Source: Kiritimatiellia bacterium (GTDB lineage Bacteria > Verrucomicrobiota > Kiritimatiellia > RFP12 > UBA1067). From it: 49,494 nt of DNA. The stretch spans positions 1 through 49,494 of the forward strand of contig JAILJX010000010.1 of assembly GCA_024694365.1 (NCBI GenBank), given 5' to 3'. Every line of letters begins with the position of its first letter. Within the stretch, counting starts at the first letter, position 1. Below, one piece after another: positions 36,468 through 45,783 of the stretch. The position numbers and the translations under genes are program-made. The notes beneath the pieces are model-generated. The model saw only the letters and a list, made by a program, of their open reading frames with translations, had not been told where the DNA came from and did not search any database.

Positions 36468-37507
36468 CAGCGGTAGACCTCCCCGGCCCACTCGTACGGG
36501 GCGGAGCATGGTTCGCCCAGGACCGTTTCCACCATATAGGAGAGAACCCTCCTCGCGTCGAAGAGCGCATGGTACTTCGCGCGCCCCGCGGAGGCGACGG
36601 CGCGGCGCTCGGCGTCGTGCGTGTTGTACCAGAGAATCTTCCCGGCGAGCTCCTCCGGACTCGAGAAATACACCGTCTCCTTCTCCGAGAAGAAGTCCTG
36701 CATGCTGTTCCCGGAATGCTGGAACGCAAGCACGCCGTTGCCCATGAGGTGGGTTATGCGGTCGGAGGCGTACCACTTCCAGTTCTCGAAGCGGTTTGCG
36801 GAAAGCCCCATCTTCGAAGCGGCAATCGCCTCCTCGTAGGCGCGGCCCGTGACGAGCGGCGCCCTGTCCATGCCGAAGAGTCCGAACCTCACGGACGGGT
36901 CCAGCTTCGCGAGCAGCCTGTCGAGAAGCTCTTTTCTCGCGTCGGCGAGAGCGGGGCGGCCCGCGAAGAAGAGGTCGTACCTGAAATCCGTCTTGGCGGA
37001 GTTGTCCTCCGTCTCGAACGCGGGATCGCTCGGATTCGGGAAAAAGCCCACGACGTTCCTCCCGGTGGTCCACGTCTTGAGCTTCTCGCCCGCCGTCGTC
37101 ACGAATATCGCGTCGCACGAATGCATGCGCCGCGCGATCTGGGCGCAGCAGTGCTCCGTCTCCACGGGATCGCAGTTGATGTGCACGAGCCTCGCCCCCG
37201 GCGCGGCGGCGCGGCATTCCTCGAGCGTTTCGTTCGTCACATAGTCGCAATGGGATATGAAGACGACGTCGGGGCGGAAATTCCGCACCGTCTTCACGAG
37301 CCGCCTGTTCATCATCTTCGCGCCGATGTTGCGCATGAAGCCCAGCGGCGCGAGAAAGCGCGCGACGTCCCTCTCGGAGAACGCAAGCGACGGACAGTTC
37401 AGCCTGATTGCCGCAGCCTCGAGGCGCATGTCTATGCCGGTTCTTCCGTTGCCCCAATGGCGCAAAAGGAAGTTGCCGACAAAAAGTATGCGCGGAGACT
37501 TCCTCAC
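36467..37507 (-). CDS. CgeB-like glycosyltransferase
   Basis: A 346-residue GT-B enzyme resembling CgeB/DUF3880-type transferases. The N-terminus RILFVGNFLLRHWGNGR, the middle PDVVFISHCDYV and the C-terminal donor site GLSANRFENWKWYASDRITHLMGNG with QHSGNSMQDFF are typical. GTG 37507 is chosen: GGGAGGATGGGCCT precedes it and it overlaps the upstream stop (GTGA). Donor and acceptor are unknown. It is coupled on both sides to membrane-domain proteins. Confidence 0.83.
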   Translation of the reverse strand: MRKSPRILFVGNFLLRHWGNGRTGIDMRLEAAAIRLNCPSLAFSERDVARFLAPLGFMRNIGAKMMNRRLVKTVRNFRPDVVFISHCDYVTNETLEECRAAAPGARLVHINCDPVETEHCCAQIARRMHSCDAIFVTTAGEKLKTWTTGRNVVGFFPNPSDPAFETEDNSAKTDFRYDLFFAGRPALADARKELLDRLLAKLDPSVRFGLFGMDRAPLVTGRAYEEAIAASKMGLSANRFENWKWYASDRITHLMGNGVLAFQHSGNSMQDFFSEKETVYFSSPEELAGKILWYNTHDAERRAVASAGRAKYHALFDARRVLSYMVETVLGEPCSAPYEWAGEVYR

Positions 37508-39360
37508 AGGCCCATCCTCCCGAGTATCCCGACGAGCTGCTTCTTCACCTCGGCCATGGAAAGATGCCTGAGGAAGAAATCGTACGCCGCCCTGTTGTAC
37601 TCTTCGCGCCTGGCCCAGTCCGCGCGGTATTCCTCGACCGCCTTCACTATCGCGGCGGCGTCGCCCGGCGGGACGAACTTTATCGCGATGCAGTCTTTCG
37701 CCTCGGGCGGATAGCCCGTGCAGCGCTCGTTGATGACGGGCCGGGCGCAGCCCATGGCCTCGAATATCTTGTTGCCTATGACGCGCGACGCCTTCTCGGT
37801 GGTGCCGAAGACGCCGAGGACAACGTCGGCGGTGTATATGACCTTCGGGACGTCCACATACGGGACCTTGTCCAGGAACGTTATGTTGGATATCCCCTTC
37901 GCGAGAGCCTCGGTGGGCGCCTTGTATGCCCCCCAGCCCAGAAGATCCCAATGTATCCCCTTGCCCTCGGTCATCCTCGCGGCCTCGACTATGTATTCCA
38001 TTCCGTGGAGGGGAAGATACGCCCCGTGGTAGAGGACCCTGAATTCCCCGTCTTTGCGCGGCGCGGGCGCGCCCTCTTCAGGCTTGAAGACCCGCTCGTC
38101 GGTTCCCGTGAAAAGCGGCGCCATCTTCTCGCGCGGCACGTGAAACTCCCTCTCGCAGAAATCGACGTGGCAGCTCGTATCCCACGTGACGAAGTCGGGC
38201 GCGTTCATCATGACGGTCTCGAGGGCGTGGAGCTTCTTCGCGCGCGGCTCCTCCGCCTTCCACTTCTTCTGCTCGAGAACCTTCTTGTCCCACGCCGATA
38301 TCATCGGGTCGAAGAGTATCTTCGCCCCGTGCCGCCTCGCCCATCTGCAGGCGGCCATTATGTCGCGCTGGCGGCATACGGGAACCCACACGAGGTCGGG
38401 CTTCGGACCCCTCGCCAGCCCGCGGCAGAACGCCTCGACGTCTCCGAACCTGGGCGAGACGACGACGTCGAAGAAATCGACCTCCCACCCGAGCTCCCTG
38501 AAGAGCGCGATGTTAACCCTGTTCCTCGAATAGCCGTGGTCGAACCTTCCCCAGAAAAGAACCCTCTTGCGGTCCGGAGAGCGCTCCTGCGCGCCGCGCC
38601 TTTCGCGCCAGCCGAGATATATCGTGAGAAGCGCGAACGCGGCGAGCATGAGCTCCCCGCCCTCCTCCAGCGCCGTGCACAGCGACTGCGCGCGCGTGAC
38701 GGACTCCCCCTTGGCGAGGCCGTACCCGTGGCCGAGCCACGAGGGGAGGCGGTCGGCGATCTGCACGACGACGCCCGATCCGCAAAGGCAGCCCCAGCTC
38801 CAGGCGGACGGCTTCAGCTTCAGCACTCCGTCGATCCAGAACTGGACGAGATAGACGAAGCCCGCGGCGAACACTCCGAAGAAAAGCGCGAAATACCCCG
38901 TCACCAACGCCTTCATGCCCAGCGGCACGGCACCGTTCGTGAGAACCCTCATCTTGAACGGAGTGCCCGTGAGTTTCGATCCGTTGGGCTTCACGAGCCC
39001 CGCGCTCGCCATTATGCCGCCATCCTCGCCGACGATCTGCGGATAGAGCGCGTGCAGCGCCCAGTTGTGAAGATCGAGCTCTTTCACTATCGCCATCACG
39101 GCGACGACGCTTACCATCAGAGAGAGGATTGTCCTCCTTCTGGAGGAGCCCTCGAACGGACACTTCAGCCAGACCATCGGCACGATCGCCGCGAAGAAAG
39201 GCAGCGTCGCGAGCTCCACGGGCGAGCGCCCGTCGTTGTCGAAGAAATCCACCAGCGCCGCGGGCTCCATGACCGCCCATACGGCGACGAGAACGGCGAT
39301 GCCCGCGAAAAACAAGGCGGGCGGGAACAGCCATCCCTTTTTTCCGTCAATCCAGCCCAT
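37504..39360 (-). CDS. Membrane domain fused to GT4 glycosyltransferase
   Basis: A 618-residue fusion. Residues 1 to ~255 form a polytopic membrane domain with about six helices, KELDLH at 93-98 and EEGGEL at 232-237. From ~265 a GT-B glycosyltransferase follows (RVLFWGRFDHGYSRNRVN, LFTGTDERVFKP, RVLYHGAYLPLHGMEYIVEAA, GNKIFEAMGCARPVI), a GT4-type layout. The membrane part is not usual in GT4 enzymes and resembles the membrane half of the protein at 35091-36467. ATG 39360 has AGGTG in GGGAGGTGCATC upstream and overlaps the preceding gene by 14 nt. It likely works on a lipid-linked acceptor at the inner membrane. Confidence 0.82.
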   Translation of the reverse strand: MGWIDGKKGWLFPPALFFAGIAVLVAVWAVMEPAALVDFFDNDGRSPVELATLPFFAAIVPMVWLKCPFEGSSRRRTILSLMVSVVAVMAIVKELDLHNWALHALYPQIVGEDGGIMASAGLVKPNGSKLTGTPFKMRVLTNGAVPLGMKALVTGYFALFFGVFAAGFVYLVQFWIDGVLKLKPSAWSWGCLCGSGVVVQIADRLPSWLGHGYGLAKGESVTRAQSLCTALEEGGELMLAAFALLTIYLGWRERRGAQERSPDRKRVLFWGRFDHGYSRNRVNIALFRELGWEVDFFDVVVSPRFGDVEAFCRGLARGPKPDLVWVPVCRQRDIMAACRWARRHGAKILFDPMISAWDKKVLEQKKWKAEEPRAKKLHALETVMMNAPDFVTWDTSCHVDFCEREFHVPREKMAPLFTGTDERVFKPEEGAPAPRKDGEFRVLYHGAYLPLHGMEYIVEAARMTEGKGIHWDLLGWGAYKAPTEALAKGISNITFLDKVPYVDVPKVIYTADVVLGVFGTTEKASRVIGNKIFEAMGCARPVINERCTGYPPEAKDCIAIKFVPPGDAAAIVKAVEEYRADWARREEYNRAAYDFFLRHLSMAEVKKQLVGILGRMGL

Positions 39361-40480
39361 GATGCACCTCCCTGTACAGTTCAAGCGTTTCCGCGCACAT
39401 CTTCGCGACCGAGAAATTGTCCGCGACCGACTTCACCGCCGCGGCAGACATCGCCGCCCTCGCCGAGGCGTCCATGTCGAAAACCCTGTCGAGCGCCGCG
39501 GCGAGCGCGTCCGGGTTCGCGGGCGGAACGAGAAGGCCCGTCCTGCCGTCCTCGATCGTCTCGCACGCCCCTCCATGGGCGGTCCCGACAACGATCTTCC
39601 CCATGGCCTGGGCCTCGGGGATGACGCGTCCGAAGGCCTCTGGCTGCGCCGAGGAGGCGCTTACGACGATGTCGCTCGCCGCATAGACGAGCGGCATGTT
39701 GTCGGTATGCTCGAGAAAGACGACGGGTCTTCCGGCGGGGAGCGCCGAGGCGAGCGACTTGAGTTCCGCGGTGTAGTCCTTGCGGCCCTGGTCCGACCCC
39801 ACGAAAAGGATCCCCGCGTCATGCTTCATCTCGACCGCGGCCATGAGAAGATCGCGCTGCCCCTTCCAGTAGGTAAGGCGGCCGGGCAGCGTCATGACCG
39901 GCGTGGCGGACGGGAAGCCGAGGGAGGTCTTGAAGCGAAGGGCCTCCTCCTGAGCGACGGCGTCGGGGCGGAACGTGTCGATATCGGCCCCGCGGTGGAT
40001 GCGCCTGACTTTCGCGGGGTCCGCGCCGTAGACCGAAAGTATGTGGTTTCTGACGCAATCCGAAACGGCGATCGTCACGAGCCCCGAAAGCATGATCCGG
40101 TTGTAGGGCAGCTTGAGGAAGCCGGGCTCCGTCCCGTAGAGACCGTGCCACGTCGATATGAAGGGGACGCCCGAAAGGCGCGACGCGCGGCGCACGCTCC
40201 ACGCTGGCGCGCGCGATCTCACGTGCATGAGGGTGAAGCCGCCCTCCTTCGCGATTTTGGCGAGCGCCGTGCCGTTGCGGCGCATGATGAATGGGTTTTT
40301 CGAGGCGAGCGGCAGCCTGAAGTGCTCCACTCCGATTTCGGCGAGCTTCCCCTCCAGCCTTCCGCCGGCGCTCGCGACCGCATTGGGGATCCCGGCCGCA
40401 GCGAGCGCGGCGGCGACCTCCAGCGTGCCGCGTTCGACTCCGCCCTGCTCCAGCGCAGGCAACACCTGAAGAATCTTCAT
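39347..40480 (-). CDS. GT4 glycosyltransferase
   Basis: A 377-residue GT-B enzyme. The N-terminal acceptor domain begins MKILQVLPALEQGGVERGTLE and has WHGLYGTE. The donor domain shows IHRGADIDTFRP, LPGRLTYWKGQRDLL, GSDQGRKDY and the GT4 signature AFGRVIPEAQAMG. Such enzymes build LPS core or O-antigen. ATG 40480 follows GGAGGCAAAG and overlaps the acyltransferase stop (ATGA). The frame is open upstream but that part is acyltransferase sequence in another frame. Confidence 0.92.
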   Translation of the reverse strand: MKILQVLPALEQGGVERGTLEVAAALAAAGIPNAVASAGGRLEGKLAEIGVEHFRLPLASKNPFIMRRNGTALAKIAKEGGFTLMHVRSRAPAWSVRRASRLSGVPFISTWHGLYGTEPGFLKLPYNRIMLSGLVTIAVSDCVRNHILSVYGADPAKVRRIHRGADIDTFRPDAVAQEEALRFKTSLGFPSATPVMTLPGRLTYWKGQRDLLMAAVEMKHDAGILFVGSDQGRKDYTAELKSLASALPAGRPVVFLEHTDNMPLVYAASDIVVSASSAQPEAFGRVIPEAQAMGKIVVGTAHGGACETIEDGRTGLLVPPANPDALAAALDRVFDMDASARAAMSAAAVKSVADNFSVAKMCAETLELYREVHHGLD

Positions 40481-41421
40481 CTCGACTTTGCCTCCCTCGC
40501 CGCCAATTGCGCCGCATCCTCCTCCGAGAATTTGCTCTCCTTGCGGAAGTAGCGGTAGTTGAGAACCCAGCATGACGGATGGCGGCGTATGATCTTCTCA
40601 AGCTCGCGTATGCACTTCTGCGTCATTCCCCACACGTCCTTCGCCTCGGCGGCGGGGAACTGCGCGACCGGCTCGCAGCGCCAGCGTCCGTCCTTCAGCG
40701 GACGCGACCACGCGATGACTATCGGCGCCTTGGCCTTGGCCGCGAAGAACGCCGGAGCGGCGGAGACCGGAACGGGATGGCCGAAGAACCTTACCCATAT
40801 GCCGCCGTCTCTGGGGTCCACCGGCTGGTCGACGAGAAGCCCGAGGGACTTGCCGGCTTTTATCCCCGCCATCAAAGGGCGGAACGCGCCGTCGGCAGGG
40901 ACGATCTCCTGTCCGATCGACCGCCTCGCCTTCATCAAGAGCCCCGTCATCCCCCTCGTGCCGATGCGCTTGGCGACCGACATCATCTCGTGCCCCTCTA
41001 GATATGCGAGCTGCGAGAGTATCTCCCAGCACCCTATATGGCCCGAGACCGTGACAGCCGGCCTGTTCGCCGCGAGGAAGGCCTTGCCCTCGGGCGCCAT
41101 CTCCCCCGCCGCCATGCAGCGCTTTTTCGCGCGGAAGCACGTCCAGAACGCATACCCTACCGTTCTGGCCATGTTGCGGTAGCTGCGGCGTATGATGAGA
41201 TCCGCGTTGGCGGGAAGAGAGCCGAAAACCACGGCGAGATTGTCCTTCGCGTATCCTCTGCCGCGGCGGTCGAACGAATACATGACCCATGAAACGAAAT
41301 CGCAGAGCCTCAAAAGGCCCCGCCGCGTGAGAAGGGAAAACACCGCCAACCCGAGACCTATGCCGAGCCATTCGAACGGCACTCGCAGAAGGCGGAGTTT
41401 TCTCTTGTATCGCGGCCTCAT
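40477..41421 (-). CDS. LpxL/HtrB-family lipid acyltransferase
   Basis: A 314-residue acyltransferase related to the lipid A late acyltransferases. The HX4E catalytic motif is H128-E133 (GHIGCWE). Membrane association comes from the N-terminal helix (WLGIGLGLAVFSLL), and LLVDQPVDPRDGG with RFFGHPVPVSAAPAFFA marks the second conserved block. It probably adds a fatty acyl chain to lipid A or to the lipid end of the glycan. It overlaps the acyl-activating enzyme gene upstream and the GT4 gene downstream (ATGA at both ends). The pairing suggests a dedicated acyl donor. Confidence 0.9.
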   Translation of the reverse strand: MRPRYKRKLRLLRVPFEWLGIGLGLAVFSLLTRRGLLRLCDFVSWVMYSFDRRGRGYAKDNLAVVFGSLPANADLIIRRSYRNMARTVGYAFWTCFRAKKRCMAAGEMAPEGKAFLAANRPAVTVSGHIGCWEILSQLAYLEGHEMMSVAKRIGTRGMTGLLMKARRSIGQEIVPADGAFRPLMAGIKAGKSLGLLVDQPVDPRDGGIWVRFFGHPVPVSAAPAFFAAKAKAPIVIAWSRPLKDGRWRCEPVAQFPAAEAKDVWGMTQKCIRELEKIIRRHPSCWVLNYRYFRKESKFSEEDAAQLAAREAKSR

Positions 41422-42890
41422 CCCAGCTTTATCTTTCCTGACGACGTCCTCGGGAGCGGCTCCGGGCGGACCACCAGCGTCTTTATGCGCTGATACACGG
41501 GAAGGGTCCTGTTCAGCGCGGCGACGAGTTCCCTCGCGCGCTCTTCGGGGACGGACGCGTATACGTCGGCCCTTACGTCCCTCGACTCCCCTTCGCCGCT
41601 TACGAGCGCCTCGAGGATGCCCGGCAGGCCCTGAAGCTTCTCCTCGAGCTCCTCGGGCGCGATCTTCTTGCCGGACGACAGGACGATCGTGCGGGAGGCC
41701 CTGCCCGTTATCCAGACCGTCCCGTCGTCATCTATCCTCCCCGAGTCTCCGGTGTGGAACCATCCGTCTTCGTCGATGACTTTCGCCGTCGCCTCGGGCG
41801 ACTTGTAGTAGCCCTTCATCACGTTCGGCCCGCGAACGAGAAGCTCGCCTTCGGCGGAGACTTTCGTCTCCACCTTCGGATGGCGCGAGACGCCTCCCGC
41901 GCTGCACGGGCGCGGTCCGCCGGCGAAAACGGCCATCGAGTAGCATGCCGCAGTCTCGGTAAGCCCGTATCCGCTCATCGTCGGAACGCCGAGCGCCGTC
42001 AGCCTTTCGTAGATTCTGCGCGAAAGCGGCGCGCCGCCGGTGAGAATCCATCTTATCGGCCAGCCGAGAGCGTCTTCGGCGCTCTTGCCCCTGCGCTCAA
42101 GCTTGGCGGCGAGAATGTCCGCCAGAGCGGGGACGAGGAACGCGAAATCGGCACGGAACCTGACGAAGACGTCGTGTATCCTGCGGAAGTCGGGGCAGAC
42201 CCCGCACGCCACCCCCGCCGACAGCATCGTGTACGTCGCGCATATCCCGAAAATGTGGTGCAGCGGCAGCAGCATGAGCGACCTGTCGCCCTCTTTCATC
42301 GGCAGCGCCATGCGGGTAGACTCTACGAACGTCTCTATCGCCTCGAGGGTTATCTCGACGCCTCTCGGCTCGCTCGTCGTGCCGCTCGTGAAGACTATGG
42401 TGGCCGTTCTGCCTGCGTCAGGCGCAGGACCGTCCCACACCGTCTTCTTGAAGATGCTGAGCGCCTTTATCGCCGCGGCGATGTAGAAATCGGTCTTGTG
42501 AGACCCGAAGCCCCCCGTCGCGAGCCCAGGTATCGTGTCCGCTATGTCATGCGCCTTGTCGGCGTAGAGGGCGGAGTGTATGAGCGCCGTCGCCCCGACG
42601 AACCTTATCCTGTTGGCCAGTTCCCCGGCGTTGAGGTTCGCGTCGAGCGGCACGACCGTCGCGTCGGAGAAAAGGCATGCGGCGTGGGCGACCATCCACT
42701 CGTAGGAGTTCTCCCCGAGAACCGCGATCGTCTGCCCGGCGGCATGCTTCTTGATTATCCAGCATATGGCCGCGATGTCGTCCGTGAACTGCTTCCACGT
42801 CACGGGGATGGAGCGATCGCCGGAGGTTATCAGGAACGCCGGCTCGTCCGGCCTCTCGAGGCGATGTCTTTTGAAGGCTTCGAACAGCAT
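41418..42890 (-). CDS. AMP-forming acyl-activating enzyme (fatty acyl ligase)
   Basis: A 490-residue ANL-family ligase. The P-loop TSGTTSEPRG lies at 168-177, PLHHIFG is present, the adenine-site motif is YGLTETAACYS, GWFHTGDSGRIDDDG follows, and the C-terminal catalytic Lys is K486 in RTSSGKIK. It activates a carboxylic acid, most likely a fatty acid, as the acyl-AMP and passes it to CoA or an acyl carrier protein; no carrier gene is seen here. It overlaps the LpxL-like gene (ATGA), so it may supply that enzyme. ATG 42890 has AAGGAG 6 nt upstream. It lies 32 nt after the purH-like gene. Confidence 0.9.
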   Translation of the reverse strand: MLFEAFKRHRLERPDEPAFLITSGDRSIPVTWKQFTDDIAAICWIIKKHAAGQTIAVLGENSYEWMVAHAACLFSDATVVPLDANLNAGELANRIRFVGATALIHSALYADKAHDIADTIPGLATGGFGSHKTDFYIAAAIKALSIFKKTVWDGPAPDAGRTATIVFTSGTTSEPRGVEITLEAIETFVESTRMALPMKEGDRSLMLLPLHHIFGICATYTMLSAGVACGVCPDFRRIHDVFVRFRADFAFLVPALADILAAKLERRGKSAEDALGWPIRWILTGGAPLSRRIYERLTALGVPTMSGYGLTETAACYSMAVFAGGPRPCSAGGVSRHPKVETKVSAEGELLVRGPNVMKGYYKSPEATAKVIDEDGWFHTGDSGRIDDDGTVWITGRASRTIVLSSGKKIAPEELEEKLQGLPGILEALVSGEGESRDVRADVYASVPEERARELVAALNRTLPVYQRIKTLVVRPEPLPRTSSGKIKLG

Positions 42891-42922
42891 GGAAGTCTCC
42901 TTACCAAAGTCTGGCGCGCCCC

Positions 42923-43603
42923 TCAGTGCTGCGTGTAGGTCTTGTCGACCTCTTCCCACGTCCTCGTCGTGAAGAAGCGGGAGATCGCCGCGTCGTACGA
43001 AGCCGTGTGGGAAAATGCCTTCTTCATGAGCTTGAAGCGCGTGTCGAAGCCGATCGTGCCCCCATGGGCGGCAAGCTCCTGGGCGATGTTCGGGTAGTCG
43101 AGGGGATCGGTCACGGACGCCACGCGCAGGTAGTTCTTGGCGCTGGCGCGGACCATGCAGGGCCCGCCGATGTCGATGTTCGTGCGTGCCATCTCGGGCG
43201 TGACGCCGTCCTTCGCGACGGTCGCCTCGAACGGATAGAGGTTCACGACGACCATGTCTATGGGCTGCGCCGAGAGGCGCTTGAGGTCCGCCTGGTGGGC
43301 ATCGTTGTACTTCTCGGAAAGAAGCCCGAGATAGATCTTGAAGTCGAGCGTCTTCACGAGCCCGCCCTGCATCTCCGGCTGGCCGGTGTAGTCGGAGACC
43401 GCGACTAGCGTCCCGGCGGCCTTGTCGCCGAGTATCTCCTTCACCTTCTCGTACGTTCCGCCTGTTGAATAGATCTTGACGCCGGGGCACGCCTCCACGA
43501 GCGCCGGGACGAACGTTTCGAGCCCGGTCTTGTCGCTCACGCTCATGAGGACGTTTTTGACGGCGATGCGTCCGTCTATTTCGGTTACGATGTTAAGTGC
43601 CAT
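42923..43603 (-). CDS. Stand-alone IMP cyclohydrolase (PurH N-terminal domain)
   Basis: A 226-residue protein equal to the first domain of bifunctional PurH, which closes FAICAR to IMP in the last purine step. SVSDKTGLETF (21-31), STGGT (46-50), GLLSEKYNDAH, VVNLYPFEATV and NIDIGGPCMVRASAKNYLRV are the domain signatures. It ends soon after the domain (TYTQH), so the ~300-residue AICAR formyltransferase domain is missing and no gene for it lies nearby. ATG 43603 has AGGAGAG upstream and a TATAAT box 31 nt before it. A separate formyltransferase (PurP or a split PurH half) is expected elsewhere. Confidence 0.88.
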   Translation of the reverse strand: MALNIVTEIDGRIAVKNVLMSVSDKTGLETFVPALVEACPGVKIYSTGGTYEKVKEILGDKAAGTLVAVSDYTGQPEMQGGLVKTLDFKIYLGLLSEKYNDAHQADLKRLSAQPIDMVVVNLYPFEATVAKDGVTPEMARTNIDIGGPCMVRASAKNYLRVASVTDPLDYPNIAQELAAHGGTIGFDTRFKLMKKAFSHTASYDAAISRFFTTRTWEEVDKTYTQH

Positions 43604-43634
43604 TCTTCTCTCCTTGGAATTGGAATTAGGTGAT

Positions 43635-43640
43635 ATTATA
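43635..43640 (-). promoter_or_regulatory. TATAAT box upstream of the IMP cyclohydrolase gene
   Basis: On the minus strand ATGATATAATATC lies 31 nt before the ATG, leaving room for the AGGAGAG ribosome site. No good -35 is visible. It may head the long glycan transcript. Confidence 0.5.
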
Positions 43641-43647
43641 TCATAAA

Positions 43648-45783
43648 TCAGTCGCTGAAAGTTGCGCTTTCGGGAAGAGTGACGAAGATGCTGCCGCGCT
43701 CGTCCCTGGAGGACGCGCCGACAGTCAGCCTGTAGCTTCCGGCCGGAGTCTTGAAACAGTTTTCGATATCGTCCCAATACGCCAGATCCCTCGCCGAAAC
43801 CGTGATTTCCACATTCCCCGTCTCGCCGGGCTGGAGGAGGGGCGTCTTGGCGAAGCCTTTCAGCTCTTTGACGCACCTCTCGACGCCGCAATCAGGATAC
43901 GACGCATACAGCTGGACCACGGCCTTTCCTGCAGTTTTTCCCGTATTTCTTACGCAAACGCTCACTTTTACGCCATCCTCCTCGAGCTTGCCCTCCGCCT
44001 TGAGCCCGGCAAGCTCAAACTCTGTGTAGCTGAGGCCGTATCCGAAAGGGAACATCGGCTCTATGCCCGTCTTGTCGAACCATCTGTAGCCTACGTAGAA
44101 CCGCTCGTTGTATATGGAGTGCTTGGGCGTGACCGTGCCCATTCTCGCGACGGCGGTGTCTTCATAGCGGCGCGGCCATGTGCAAGGAAGCCGGCCCGAG
44201 GGGTTCACGTCGCCGAAAAGCGTTCTCGCTAGCGCCCGCCCCGCCACTTCGCCAAGATACGGCTGCTGCACGAGCGTGGGGCAGTCCTCCACCCATGGCA
44301 TCTCCACCGGCGACCCGGAGTGGTTTACGACCACGGTGTTGGGAATCTTCCAGGAGAGGATCTTCTTCACGGCCTCGTCGTCCTTCGGGAGAAGCTTCAT
44401 GTCAGGCCTGTCGCCGCCTTCGCTCTCGAGGGCCCTTCCGTGGCCGAGTTCCGTGCCGGTGAAGACTATGACCGCCGAAGCGCCTCTGGCCTTCTTCTCG
44501 AGATCTGCGGGGAAGTCGGCGAGAGGATATCTCTCTAGCTCCACGCCCTTTCCCTTGAAATACTCGATCAATCCCTCCCAGGGCGTGATTTCATCGAGCG
44601 GCTTTCCCGTAGCGCTCCATCCCTTCTTCGTCATTTCGGTGGCCGCGAGCCTGCCTACGACGATGATCTTCTTCATCGCCGCGGGATTGAGCGGCAGCTC
44701 TCCGCGGTCGTTTTTGAGAAGCACTATCGCCTCCTCTGCTATCGCGAGGGCCTCCGCGCGATGCCTGCCCGTGAGCCTTTCGCCCTTCTCCCGCTTTTCA
44801 GGCTCGAAGAAGCCTGTTCTCGCCATGGTGTAGAGAACCCTGAGCGCCTTCTCGTCCACGACGCACTCGGGAACCTTCCCCTCCTTCACGGCATCGGCGA
44901 GCGGATATGTTCCATTCGCCGGGTTGGCGAGATGGCGTATCTTCTTCCCTTCATCCATCTCCACGCCAGCTCCGGAAAGCGCGCTTTTGACGGTCGTCCT
45001 CTGCGCGCCCCAGTCCGTCGTGATGAGCCCGTCGAATCCCCAGCGCTCGCGCAGAATCCCCTTTATGAGATAGTCGTGCTCTGCACAGCGGCATCCGTTC
45101 CACAGGTTGTAGCTTGTCATCAGAGACATGACCCCCGCCTCTTTGACGGCAGCGCGGAAAACGGGGAGGTAAATCTCGTTCATCGTCCTGTCGTCCACGA
45201 TCGCGTTGTTGTTCATGCGGTCGTTCTCCTGGCTGTTTACCGCGAAGTGCTTGACGCACGCCGCAACGCCGTGGCTTTGCAGCGCCTTTATCTCGGGAAC
45301 GGCGATTTTCGCCGCGAGGCAGGGATCTTCGCTCAGATACTCCCAGTTGCGTCCGCAAAGGGGCGTTCGCATGATGTTCACGCCGGGGCCTAGCATCATG
45401 TCCTTGCCGCGCGCCCTCGCTTCGCGCCCGATGACGTGTCCGAAGCGCTCGGCGAGATCGGTGTTCCAGGTGGAGGCGAGAGCGGAGAGCGTCGGCAGAA
45501 CCGTCGCCTCGTCGCCCGAAGACCTGCATTTGAACGTCCACCGCTCCATGTCGGCGCGCACCGTGTGGGAGCTGTCGGACATCGTCCACTCCCTGTCTAT
45601 CCCGACCCTCGGCACAGCCGGGAGAGTCATCGTGCCGGAGCCTGCGCAAAGCGAAACCTTCTCCTCGAGAGTCATCTTGGAGAGGATTTCCCGCGCCTTT
45701 TCCATCGCGGCAGGATCCGACGTCCCGGCGAATGCCGCAAGCGCCCCAAGAAACGCAACCGCAGCCGCGACGGAGTTCTTCAT
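43648..45783 (-). CDS. Secreted GH3 family glycosidase (beta-glucosidase-like)
   Basis: A 711-residue GH3 enzyme with signal peptide (MKNSVAAAVAFLGALAAFAG). The (beta/alpha)8 domain has the substrate-binding KHF at 178-180 and the catalytic nucleophile D257 in DGLITTDWGA. A second alpha/beta domain follows (LLKNDRGELPL, VVVNHSGSPVEMPW), then the C-terminal fibronectin-like domain (FPFGYGLSYTEF to FKTPAGSYRLTVG). This is the usual multidomain beta-glucosidase architecture; it removes terminal beta-linked sugars such as glucose or xylose in the periplasm or outside. ATG 45783 overlaps the purN stop (ATGA), an odd neighbour for a catabolic enzyme. GGTGATAGG precedes the start. Confidence 0.92.
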   Translation of the reverse strand: MKNSVAAAVAFLGALAAFAGTSDPAAMEKAREILSKMTLEEKVSLCAGSGTMTLPAVPRVGIDREWTMSDSSHTVRADMERWTFKCRSSGDEATVLPTLSALASTWNTDLAERFGHVIGREARARGKDMMLGPGVNIMRTPLCGRNWEYLSEDPCLAAKIAVPEIKALQSHGVAACVKHFAVNSQENDRMNNNAIVDDRTMNEIYLPVFRAAVKEAGVMSLMTSYNLWNGCRCAEHDYLIKGILRERWGFDGLITTDWGAQRTTVKSALSGAGVEMDEGKKIRHLANPANGTYPLADAVKEGKVPECVVDEKALRVLYTMARTGFFEPEKREKGERLTGRHRAEALAIAEEAIVLLKNDRGELPLNPAAMKKIIVVGRLAATEMTKKGWSATGKPLDEITPWEGLIEYFKGKGVELERYPLADFPADLEKKARGASAVIVFTGTELGHGRALESEGGDRPDMKLLPKDDEAVKKILSWKIPNTVVVNHSGSPVEMPWVEDCPTLVQQPYLGEVAGRALARTLFGDVNPSGRLPCTWPRRYEDTAVARMGTVTPKHSIYNERFYVGYRWFDKTGIEPMFPFGYGLSYTEFELAGLKAEGKLEEDGVKVSVCVRNTGKTAGKAVVQLYASYPDCGVERCVKELKGFAKTPLLQPGETGNVEITVSARDLAYWDDIENCFKTPAGSYRLTVGASSRDERGSIFVTLPESATFSD

